In this document: positions 42,030 to 52,209 of the stretch, piece by piece
Layout of the letters: the number at the start of each line of letters is the position of its first letter
Position numbering within the stretch: the first letter of the stretch is position 1
NCBI GenBank assembly: GCA_021927905.1
Contig: BLLK01000046.1
Coordinates: 1,240,001-1,304,000, forward strand
Origin: Chaetoceros tenuissimus
Lineage: Eukaryota > Bacillariophyta > Thalassiosirophyceae > Chaetocerotales > Chaetocerotaceae
DNA: 64,000 bases
Reading direction: 5' to 3'
Program-made: the position numbers and the translations under genes
The notes under the pieces: model-generated
The model's database searches: none
What the model was told of the DNA's origin: nothing
The model's input: the letters and a program-made list of their open reading frames with translations, nothing else

Positions 42030-42215
42030 CTTGAGACAAAAATGTAAAGGTTAAAAGATTGGACTAACTCATGCCATACGTACGTATGTGAATTGGTTCT
42101 TTTCAATGTATTCCAATGCCATGTGATGGCATTCAAATAGATGGAAAAAAGACAATGCTCCAACAATGACAATGGATAACTAATGCAAATGTACTAGTAG
42201 TCTTGTAGGCTTAGT
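42030..42215. repeat. Local repeat family, copy 4 (diverged)
   Basis: Shows TTGAGACAAAAATGTAAAGG, AAAAGATTGGACTAACTCAT, then CAATGACAATGGATAACTAA and TCTTGTAGGCTTA repeated twice. Most diverged member. The 41122-42763 stretch holds no supported gene besides these repeats. Confidence 0.7.
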
Positions 42216-42763
42216 CTTGTAGGCTTAAAAAGTGCGCAGGGATCAATACTACAAGGTCAACAATGAGAATACCACATCTCAAGATATAGATGCTCAATGG
42301 AATTCGTTCTGGCAAAAGCAAAAGCTACAAAAGAAGGGTGGTGGCATTGATGCCTTTCTTGGAGGATTATGCCTTCTACTATTCTTTCCCATGGCATCTA
42401 AATTTGTAAAGGATGAAGAGAGAGTGATTGGATTTTGATTTTGAAAAAGTGTACGAGTTTTGTGTGAGAAATTCGATTCGAATGAAATGAATGCACTTGA
42501 AACACTACAACCCAGAGTGCTGAAGATAATAAGAAACACAATGAATGCTCTTTTGTAGATTCGAATAAGAAGTAAGGTACTAAATACTGCGTACAAACTT
42601 TTTTCTTTTTTCGATACGGTTTCGCGCGTTGAAATGTTTGATGATTTTTAGAAAGTACTTACAGTACATTCACAAAGTGTGAATATCATTTGTTTTCATT
42701 ATTTCAGGCATAAAAACATGTGGATGAAGCTGATCAAGAGCGGTAAAAGCAAAAAGAAGGTCT

Positions 42764-42835
42764 TCCGATACAGGGACTCGAACCCTGGTTTGGAACGTGA
42801 GAGGCTCCTGTGATAACCACCTACACTATATCGGA
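42764..42835 (-). tRNA. tRNA-Glu (anticodon CTC)
   Basis: On the minus strand 72 nt fold as a full cloverleaf: acceptor TCCGATA/TATCGGA, D-arm with TAGGTGGTTAT, anticodon stem GGAGC/GTTCC with loop CTCTCAC (anticodon CTC), and T-arm CAGGG TTCGAGT CCCTG. There is no intron and no encoded CCA. The TTCGAGT and TAGGTGGTTA segments are the usual B and A boxes for pol III. Confidence 0.95.
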
Positions 42836-43036
42836 TGTTGTTACAAGACGTATCGATATTTGCCTACATAATTTGTAATTTAGGGCATATCATGAGGCGA
42901 TGTACCCATTACAGTTTTTGTAAAAGTATGATCGACCATGCTACAATACTAGATGAAGATGAAGTTTTGTCAGAAATATTGAATCATCTTCATCTACTAT
43001 TGTTGGTTCAGAATAATCATCAATCGTAATAAGTGA

Positions 43037-44067
43037 ATGAGTGGCGGACAATTGTCAATGACGTCATCGTCGAGATTGGAGATTCTCCGCTCTCCTCTCA
43101 TCTCTCTCATCTCTCTCATTACTACTCTTCATTCCATTTCAACAATACTAATGTTTATCAACACTGCCAACTTCTTCATATCTACAAATATCCTCCTCTT
43201 CCTCCTCCTTTTGAACAATTTCTCCAATGGATATGTATTCACAGGAAAAAAGGCGCTCGTCACTGGCTCCAGTGGAGGTATTGGAGCTGAGATTGCCAAA
43301 GAGCTTGCCAAAAAGGGATGCCGAGTCATGATTCATTACAATTCTCGATATGAAGGTGCAAAAGCAACGCAAAAGTGCATCCTTGACAACGATAACATTT
43401 GCAATGGTGTCATTCAGTGTGATTTCAGAGATCCATCCAATATTCCTAAATTAAAATTATCGATCAAGAATGGGATGGAGAAATTGATATATTGGTTAAC
43501 AACGCTGGTTTGATTACTAAACTTGCTGCGGAAGACGAAGATGACGATTTTACTTCATGGATGGATACCATACAAGTGAATTTGAATGCTCCATATCAAT
43601 TATCCAAACTTGCATATGATAGGATGAAGAAGAAGAAACATGGAAATATCATCAATGTCAGTAGTATCCATGGAAGTGTTAGTTGTGAATACATGGTTGC
43701 TTATGCATCTAGCAAGGCTGCGTTGGACAGAATGACTGCTGGATTATCATCGGAATGGGCACGAAATGGTGTACGCGTGAATTCGCTAGCCCCAGGAATC
43801 GTTCCAGTGGAAAGGACACAAGATATTTTGTCTCAACAGAGTATTCAAGATTTGTGGCATCCACACCTCCCAGTTGGGAGAATGGGAACGACTCAAGAAT
43901 GTGCACATGCGGTTGTCTACTTGCTTGAGAATGAATGGACAAGTGGAAGTATTCTAACATTGGATGGAGGAATGACTGCTAGAATCAACATGCCGTTCCG
44001 ACCCAAGCCAGAGCCTCAAGGTAAAGAAAAAGAAAGTATTACAAAAGGTGCAAGTTTTGAAAAATAA
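43037..44067 (+). CDS. Short-chain dehydrogenase/reductase (FabG-like), frame broken once
   Basis: The N-terminal part carries the Rossmann motif KKALVTGSSGGIGAEIAKEL after a hydrophobic leader; the C-terminal part has ILVNNAGLITK, the catalytic Ser in INVSSIHGS, YASSK (YXXXK), and LAPGIVPVE. The two parts lie in different frames (43037-~43455 and ~43457-44067). The change falls at TTAAAATTATCG (A-run 43453-43456): one missing base there would join IPKLK to IDQEWDGEIDILVNN. Domain order and spacing then fit a normal SDR of about 340 aa. This is either an assembly indel or a recent pseudogene. The leader suggests ER or plastid targeting. Confidence 0.75.
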
Positions 44068-44119
44068 ATTTAAAAGTTGCCCTTGCTAAGAACGACCATA
44101 TTATATATGTATTCATATC

Positions 44120-45121
44120 TTACTGCTTGACAGCAGGAGGCTCATAGTCGTCATCCTTCTTATCACGAGATCTGTTTGAGACATCCTTTTGACTTCCAAA
44201 TCCAGATCCTTCTTGTCCCTGATACTTTTGAACATCTTCTCCTTCAAAAGCTCCAATATCTGCATCTTGTCCAGTAGTCGCTCTCTTCTTTTTTGCTGGC
44301 AACAATACCTTATCAATCAATCCATATCTAACTGCTTCATCACTGCTAAGATAAAAATCACGCTTCATATCAGCCAACACTTTCTCAGAAGTCTGTCCAG
44401 TCATCTTCATCAACTCAACCTCCATTTTATCATTCATCTTTTTCATATTTGCAACTTCCAGTCCAATATCTGAGGCTTGTCCCTGAAACGGAGTCTCCAT
44501 TCCAGTTCTCTGAAGCAAAAATCTAGCATTAGGCATTGCACATCTCCTTCCCTTTGTTCCAGCTCCACAAAGAAGTGCTCCCATACCAGCACACAGTCCA
44601 AGGTTCACAGTAGTTATTTCGCAATTTTCTCTAGTTTGCATAAGAAGATCGTATACTGCAAGACATGGGCGTAAATCACCACCAGGTACATTGAAATAGA
44701 GAGTAATTGGTCCTGTTGAGTCCTCTTTTCTAAGATAAAGAATAATGGATATGATTTCATTCGCTGCGTTTTCGTCAATGTATTTTCCAATCATCATGAT
44801 ACGGTCACGGTAAAATCTCGAGTAAATGTCGATGAATTGTGCATAATCGGAACCAGGTGGCTGTGACACGAAGAAAGGTTATGAGTTTTGAATTATTGAT
44901 TCTATGGTAAAATTAAGTGTAAACAGAAGTATGGAACGTACCTTGTATGGAACCATGGGAGTCTCAGTCGGCATCTTTAGGATATCTCTCTTGACAGCCG
45001 AAAGAGAAAGATCTGAGGATCTAACTCCAGCGTTTATTCTTGGGCCAGTGCTCAACGAAAAGGCCGAGCAAGATGCGCTGAGCATCAATAATGAAACTAC
45101 ACTTTTGCAAAAAGAAAACAT
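44120..45121 (-). CDS. clpR: ClpR-like inactive ClpP subunit, plastid-targeted, 306 aa
   Basis: Two exons: 45121..44942 and 44860..44120, with an 81 bp GT-AG intron in phase 0. The presequence MFSFCKSVVSLLMLSASCSA is followed by F, the ASAFAP-type plastid signal. The Clp fold is clear (TLYFNVPGGDLRPCLAVYD, KGRRCAMPNARFLLQR, RDFYLSSDEAVRYGLIDKVL). The catalytic Ser position reads CAGMGA (Gly instead of Ser in ASMGA) and the catalytic His position reads LLQRTG (Gln for His). ClpR subunits assemble with ClpP in the plastid Clp protease core without being proteolytic themselves. The final 40 residues are polar and extra to bacterial ClpP. Convergent with the SDR, 52 bp apart. Confidence 0.9.
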
Positions 45122-45644
45122 TTTTCAATTCGTTGTTTTGGATGAATGTCCTTGAGCAGTAATTGCATTAGCAGTAGTAGAGCTTTCTTATACTGATGAT
45201 GGATGTGTTGCTTTTCTTCGCGGCTGTCGCACGAAAAGTGAAGATCCACCTGTACTATCGAAGTCCCTACATAACAGTGGAGAATGATGATATGTGTCCT
45301 CAGAACCTGTCATTGACTATCAAATACTGTGATATCAGATGACACAGTGACGCATAAAGAAAGAAGGGCTTCTTCAAAATACAGAAAATGAAAACAAAGA
45401 AATATGAAAAAGAATTTTGGAAATTGCAACTCGATAATGTTGATTAAATTAGTGGTGAACAAATATATGTAGTTCAAGGGTTTATAAAGAGAAGATTGGT
45501 TCTCATGTCTAAAAATAGTAATGATACATTCATGCCTTTCTATTTTCTATAAAAACATGTTTGTACACAGTATTTTGTTTTGCTGCAAAAAGAGTATGCA
45601 TTCTAACACGCTGCACTAGCTTTGTTTAGAAAAGTACTGCATAT
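45122..45644. other. Intergenic between clpR and psbO
   Basis: 523 bp holding the clpR promoter and the psbO 3' flank. No gene recognised. Confidence 0.45.
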
Positions 45645-46939
45645 TTACTCAACCTTAGCGTAGAAGATTCCCTTAGTAAGGATCTTCTTTGGAACCTTGG
45701 ATCCCATATCGGTATCTCCAAGCTGAGTAGCAACGAATACTCCTCCAATCTCGGACTCTTCAGCGTTAACCTTGTTGACCTCCATCTCGATACGTCCCTG
45801 GGTAACATCGAAAGTCTTGTTGTTCTCTCCGAAAAGCTCCTCATCTCCCTCCTCTCCAGATTGAAGACCTGGAAGAGCTACAGCCATATCGTATCCGGTG
45901 GTTCCTCCACGTCCCTTAGGGTCAAGGAAAAGTCCAGTACGGTAGGATGGAGTGTTGAAGTCTCCTCCCATCTGGAAACCTGGCTTAAGAGAATCTCCGT
46001 TACCCTTAGCAACAAGGTCCTTTACGGTGAAAAGGAAAGGAACACGCTCTCCTCCTGGAAGCTGAACAGTGGTTGGAGCGTAGTCAATTCCCTCCTTCTC
46101 CTTGAATACAAGCTTTCCTCCCTCGTTAACGAGTGGTCCCTCAATTCCCTCAAGAGTGTAAGTCTGACGAGTCATAACCTTGGAGTTTACGAACTTCTTC
46201 TCGGTCTTTCCGCCCTTTCCGATCTCTTCCTCAACAGCCCATGCCTTTGGCTCAATGCACATGTCTACAAGCTTTGCTCCAGTAGATGGCTTGATGGTGT
46301 CCTCTCCGATAACCTCAGCACATCTGTTAGCAAGACCAGTTCCCTTAACCTGAAGGTAGGAAAGCTCGTTAATCTGGGACTTGGTAAGAGCCTGAGCTGG
46401 AGCAGCAGCAACTCCTACAGCGATAGCTCCAGCAAGAGCAGCCTTTCCAAGGTTAGCCATATCGTCCTTAAGGGACATCTGAAGTCCAGTGGAACGCTGT
46501 GAAACAAGAAATCAGTGAGTAAGTAAGTTCATGATGTGATAATGTTTCAATAAAGGGTATGAATGGTGTAAAGAGAAGACTGGTCTGAAAAGGATCTTGT
46601 GGCTGATGGCTGAGATGCAGTCAAAGATATGCTGTGTCAATGAATCATCTTTCGTCTCGATTCCCTATGTTCCCTAATGTATCAATCGCATCGTCATCAT
46701 CTTCTCTCTTTTGATTCTGTCACTGTCTCCTCCTCATTATAGATGGATCTTTCTCTTGCATCGTCCATATTTCCTTCATCGCTCAGTCAACGACCTCGTG
46801 CTTTCTCGATTCCAACCACAGTTTCAGTCCCCTCCTACACCATTCCCTTCTTCTGAATCAAGAAACTCACGCTGTTCATGGATGCTGGTGCGAAAGCGGT
46901 TGCGGAAGCAACAAAGATGGATGCAAGTGCGAGCTTCAT
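45645..46939 (-). CDS. psbO: PsbO, oxygen-evolving enhancer protein 1, 306 aa
   Basis: Two exons: 46939..46871 and 46496..45645; the intron is 374 bp, GT-AG, phase 0. Exon 1 encodes the ER signal peptide with the classic motif (ASATAFAPASM). Exon 2 adds a transit segment and a thylakoid signal (AGAIAVGVAAAPAQA), leaving LTKSQINELSYLQVKGTG as the mature N terminus. Downstream blocks KAWAVEEEI, GDFNTPSYRTGLFLDPKGRG and the C-terminal IFYAKVE are PsbO hallmarks. The protein stabilises the Mn4CaO5 cluster of photosystem II in the lumen. Codon use is strongly biased to C-ending codons and AAG (for example TCC, ACC, AAG), as expected of a highly expressed gene and unlike its neighbours. Confidence 0.97.
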
Positions 46940-47397
46940 GTTGACAAGTTATTGAGTATAATGGGTTATGTGAAGTAGAGGGTGATAGAAGAACGCTGAT
47001 TGCTTTCGCTCTTCGATGCTTCAGGCAGTTCGAGCGAAAAGGCAGCAACAAATCTTTGGATCTCAGCCTTCAACTTGTTCAACTTACGTCGAGCAAAAGA
47101 TGTCCCACGTCGATAGGGATAATATTTAGGTGGCTACGCGATATTATTTTGTAGTCATATAAGGATGGAAGGGAAAAACACCGAGATTGATGTCATGAGG
47201 GTCATTGTAACCAGAACAGTACCAGAACCAAGGAAAATAGCGGAACTCTAGTTGAATGCAAAATGGAAATGTTGTGTTACAACTACCTTACATAGGACCC
47301 AACTAACACGTTTTTCAAATAACTCATAACATAAATTGCAGCAGCGCAAGCTGTTTGATTATTATTCATAACATAAAAGGAATGGAAGGAAGATAGA
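46940..47397. promoter_or_regulatory. Bidirectional promoter, psbO and beta-helix gene
   Basis: 458 bp between divergent starts. One side must drive strong light-regulated psbO expression (known of the gene, not seen here). No individual site was identified. Confidence 0.45.
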
Positions 47398-50300
47398 ATG
47401 AGGTACACGAGTATCAAGAGAGCCTACTGCTCCAAGACATTCATGATGTGTTCGCTAGTAGTGATAGCAGCACTGCATCTTCAATCACACTTGGCTTTTG
47501 CTGAAAGGTCAAGCTTGCGAGGTAGAAAACACTTGCAACGAACAGATACCTTCATCTCGAATAATTTGAATGAATCAATACTGTCGATCAAAGTCGATGA
47601 TACAAAGAATGACCACTACATAATTACTTCTACAAACACTGATAGAGAAAACGTCAAGAATCGAAAGTCATCTAGTCAAATAATAAGAGATGAACATTCT
47701 TTTATTCAGAGTCATCGCAAATTACAAAAACCGGATTATACATATGATTGCCTAGCTGATTGGACTTCCATAAAATCAGCAATCATTCTAAGCTCCGTTC
47801 TCTCTCCAGACGACCCACCTGATTTTGTTCTGTGTCCAGATACAGTGATTTTACTGCAAATTGATGAAACGACACAAATGGAACCGGTTGACATCAAAAT
47901 AGATAATGCAAAATTTAAATGTGGAGAAAATGGAAAACAAGATGATAAATGCCTCATTGTAGGGGGGTATGCTCATTTTCGTCTCATTGGAAATGTAAAG
48001 GGGGTTACGTTTCAAGGAATCACATTTTCAGGTTCCTCCATGGCGTCTATACTAGCAACGGGAGAATCGAATGCCAATGCTGAATTTCTAGATTGCGCAT
48101 GGATTGATAATAAAGGTCTCACTGCTGTCTTGATTTACAATGAAGATAAGGGGGTACCAGTTGATAAATTGTCGAAAATTCAAGACTTGGTCGAACCTCG
48201 AGCGAAATCCATGACGCTTACTTTTCGAGATTGTGTTTTCTCGAGAAATAAGAACAAATATAGTACAGTGCTCAATCTAGCGGGTAAAGCGAATTTTGTA
48301 TCGACCGTATTTGTCAATAATAAGTCTCTTGGCGGTTCGATACGGATCAAATTTTCAAGTAATCTGAATATGGTCAAGTCATGCTTCTTTGAAGATAAAG
48401 CAGAATATGCAGGGATCGTCGTGATAGAAGAAGGAAGTGAAATTGACGTTAATAAGGATACCTACGGAGAAGCAAATTCAGCAGAAGTAGGTATTTGCTC
48501 TAGAATTTTCTATGAAGTTGGTGATAGTTGCATCGATAATGAGGATGAAATATCTTGTGTTGGTATGTGTGGTTTCTTTACCGCTGATACATGTGAAGTT
48601 GACTTGAAGAGGGTTGCGTCGGATTCAAATGTTATCAAGAGCATTTTAGATAATACCTATGATGAGAGTGGCATGGGTGGTGGCGGCGGAAATTTCCTAG
48701 GTAAAATGTCCCTTGAATTGTTGATTGCTGGAGGAATAGGTTTCGTCATTTTTATATTCTTCCTTGTATGTTGCACCGGACGATGCTGTTACAGATCTGG
48801 AATGAAGAAGGGTAAAGCAGACTATCAACTTTTGCAAAGCCATGATCATAATCAAGGCCCAGGTGGGCCGTCTGATAGCTGCGGTACTAGTGGAACTAGT
48901 GCTCCTTCTGAACAACCTGCCACTAACATTCCTGTTGCTACGCCAGCCAGCCAAGATATCTTTGAGGATAATGGTATTGTTGCATCTACAGTAGCACAGG
49001 TAGATAATGATTCAACTGTAGCTATTTCTCAAGACAAAAAAGAGAAAAAGTCAGAGGAAGGCAAACCAAAACCTTCTATCACATCACCACCACCATCAGC
49101 GCCTGTAAATCGCCAAAGTACTAATGTGAAGAAAGCATCAGAAGATTATCTACCTACATTTAAGAGAAGTAAGCGAAGAGAAAGCAATGCCAGTGACGCT
49201 TTTGCTTTTGGTGGATTAATGAAGAACGGTGCAGACGATGATGATAGTGAATTAGGAGTTTTGGGTAAAAAAGTCAAGAAGAAAAGTGAAAGTGCAGACG
49301 ATGATGATAGTGAATTAGGAGTTTTGGGTAAAAAAGTCAAGAAGAAAAGTGAAAGTGATGGTAAAAGAAAAATCCGAAAGAAAAGTCCGTATCAAAGACG
49401 AAGATCCTTCTTCCGGAGAAGAGTCAGACAGTGATGAGTCAAAGGATGAAAAAGATAGTAAGAAGAAAAAGAGTAGAAAGAGCCTGCGTAAAAGCCGTAG
49501 ACATTCCACTGATGAAGAGGCAACAGACGATAATGAAGAGCATCGCAAGAGCCGTAGACATGCCAGCGATGATGAAGATGCTGTCAAGAAAAGCAAAAAA
49601 GTAGTCTTCGAAAGAGTCGTAGACATGCTAGTGACGACGAAGATGCTGTCAAGAAGAGCAAAGATGAACTACGAAAGAGCCGTAGACATGCTAGTGATGA
49701 TGAAGATGCTGTCAAGAAGAGTAAAGACGAACTGCGAAAGAGCCGTAAAAATGCTAGTGACGATGAAGATGCTGTCAAAAAGAGTAAAGACGAACTGCGA
49801 AAGAGCCGTAAAAATGCTAGTGACGATGAAGATGCTGTCAAGAAGAGCAAAGATAAACTTCGTAAAAGTCGCAGACGTGCAAGTGATGATGAGGAGGCAA
49901 CAGACGATAATGAAGAGCATCGAAAGAGTCGTAGACATGCTAGCGATGATGAAGATGCTGTCAAGAAAAGCAAAGACGAACTGCGAAAGAGTCGTAAACA
50001 TGCTAGCGATGATGAAGATGCTGTCAAGAAAAGCAAAGACGAGCTACGAAAAAGCCGTAGACATGCTAGTGACGATGAAGATGCTGTCAAAAAGAGTAAA
50101 GACGAACTGCGAAAGAGCCGTAGACATGCTAGTGACGATGAAGATGCTGTCAAGAAGAGCAAAGATAAACTTCGTAAAAGTCGCAGACGTGCAAGTGATG
50201 ATGAGGAGGCAACAGACGATAATGAAGAGCATCGAAAGAGCCGTAGACATGCTAGTGACGACGAAGATGCTGTCAAGATGGGTAAAGAAAGTCTTCGAAA

Positions 50301-51951
50301 AAGTAGACGGCGAGCTAAGGACGGCGAAGATGATGATAAAAAGAAATCTAAGGAGAAAGATTCCAGTAAGAAAGACTTGGTCGACAATGATCATATTGAT
50401 AAGAGGAAGAAACTAGAAAAAAGATCTAGTGTGACTAGGTTATGCAGTGATGACGATCAGAAACAAAACGTCAAGACTCCAAAGACCGGTGAAACTAGTA
50501 AGCGGAAGCTGGATCGATCAGAAAGTTCTTCAAAACTTAATAGAAGCGAAAGTTCTCGAAAATTAGATCGATCAGACGGCACTTCAAAGCTAAAGAGAAC
50601 CATGAGTGATCGAAAATTAGATCGATCAGAGAGCTCTTCCAAATTGGAAAAGAGTGATGGTGAGGCTAAAAAATCACACAAATCTGATAGACTCAAACTT
50701 GAAAGGCAACTGTCGAGGTCCAGTAGTAAGATGAATGTGGATAGCGAAAGTGGATCAGAAAAACCAAAGTTACCGAAAAGAACAAGTCGACGATACTCTC
50801 GCCGCTTGAGTGCTAGTGACTTGTTTACAGATGACGACGAAGCAGATGCAGCATCATTATCTTCAGGATCATCTGCATGGCAATCTAGTATTGAAGGATC
50901 TATTCATCGAAGCACAAGTTTGACTGATATGGTGGGCGAGGCTAAGGCAGCAGCATTTCGAAGAACTAGTTTGGCTTCCAATAGAAGTCAAAGTTTCTCA
51001 ATACCAAATAGGAAAAATTTACTCGATAAAGAGTCTGTGGAAAGACGTCGAGCAAGCATGGATTTCAGCATTGCTTCATCTATGGATGAGTCAATGGGTA
51101 GAAGAGATTCTTTGGAGCATAAAAGTACACCAAAGAACAGACGAGATAGTATAAAATCCGTTCAATACGATAGCAAAAAGAAGTTGAATGAAGAAGAGAA
51201 GGCACAGATCCAGAAGAGAACCAGAACTCGATCTGTAACTCCTATCAAGAGTAGGTCGAAGGATGGGAAATCGTCGCCATCCAGTGATGAGAAAAAAGAG
51301 TCTTCTTCTCGTTCCAAGAGAGCCTCAACTGAAAGGAAAAGAGAAAAGTCGTCTGAGCCTAGATCCAAGCGATCATCCACTGAGAAGAGTAGAGATCGTT
51401 CAGAATCTCCAGTGCCACCCAAGAAATCCAGTAGAAGCAAAAGGTCTGATAGTTCCAAGGAGAAATCCCGAAAGTCATCTACAGGAATGGACTCAAAATC
51501 TCGTGACCGTTCCAAATCTCCACCCTCTAGATCCAAGAAAGAGTCAAAAACTCGTACAAGAGAAAGGGATGGTTCCAAATCCAAGAAATCTGAAAATGGC
51601 GGTGATTCTAGAAAGCGTAGTGGACTTAGTTCTTCCATGCCAGAGAAGAAATCAAGTGATTCTAAGCCTAGTGCAAATCTTCGCTCATCCGTGCCTGTTT
51701 CGTCATCCAATAGACGCGAAGCAATGAAGGAAAGTCGAAGAGCCAGTACAACTTCTATCGAAGAAGAAGGTAAAAAGAGCTCTAGTAAGATTACAAAAGA
51801 GAAATTATTGGAAGATTTGAACAAAATGCCAAAGCAAAAGCCAGATCGCTTTATTACTAATCGTAAGAAAGTTGAACAAAAAGCACCTCGAGATATGAGC
51901 AAGCTAGCGGCATTCAGTTTGAAGGATTTGAAAAAATCATCCAAGAAGTAA
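47398..51951 (+). CDS. Beta-helix / TM / charged-repeat protein, about 1517 aa, with two compensating frame changes
   Basis: Signal peptide (CSLVVIAALHLQSHLAFAE), then about 350 residues resembling a parallel beta-helix (IVGGYAHFRLIGNVKGVTFQ, RDCVFSRNKNKYSTVLNLAG) and a Cys-rich knot. One TM follows at ~440-464 (LLIAGGIGFVIFIFFLVCC). The cytosolic part is long and highly charged, with 21-residue repeats (SRRHASDDEDAVKKSKDELR) and then a Ser/Arg/Lys-rich tail. The frame changes from 1 to 2 at about 49363-49372 (A-runs) and back at the A6 run 49595-49600. The middle segment has the same repeat peptide, so one extra and one missing A explain it. I treat it as a single gene. Function unknown; an outside-binding, inside-scaffolding role is a guess. 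Confidence 0.72.
49480..50300 (+). repeat. 63 bp coding repeats
   Basis: Roughly twelve units of 63 bp (21 codons) encode variants of RKSRRHASDDEDAVKKSKDEL; some units contain EEATDDNEEH instead. Copies differ by scattered substitutions. Shifted-frame readings of this block are artefacts. Confidence 0.9.
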
Positions 51952-52209
51952 ATAGTTCATAAATGTAAATTAGAAAAGGAGTTTTAATAGTAGAAAGGTA
52001 CCTATGGTAGGTATGTTTTATTCCATCATCATATCATCATTGGAAACCATTCGACTAGCTAAATAGTATGTATGGAAAATATCTAGCTAGCGTAATTTGT
52101 CCATTGGGTTATGAGCTTTCTTGCTTTTGTTCCATCGCTTGGTTCCACGCTCCGATACAATAGATTCAAGTTCCATAGATCACATTCTTTGTAATAGAAT
52201 AAAGTCAAG

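Noticed and set aside
42232-42596. Short ORFs on both strands, one with a signal-peptide-like SSAFIS motif
   Set aside because: Neither has an ATG (starts are GTG and TTG), and no upstream exon could be fitted. Possibly a gene remnant, but not supportable.
49349-50416. 355 aa ORF read as a separate gene
   Set aside because: Beyond about 49600 it is a shifted reading of the 63 bp coding repeats; only its first 80 codons belong to the real protein.
51162-51944. 260 aa minus-strand ORF rich in Leu and Ser
   Set aside because: Antisense of the Ser/Arg/Lys tail; low-complexity and without a supported start context.
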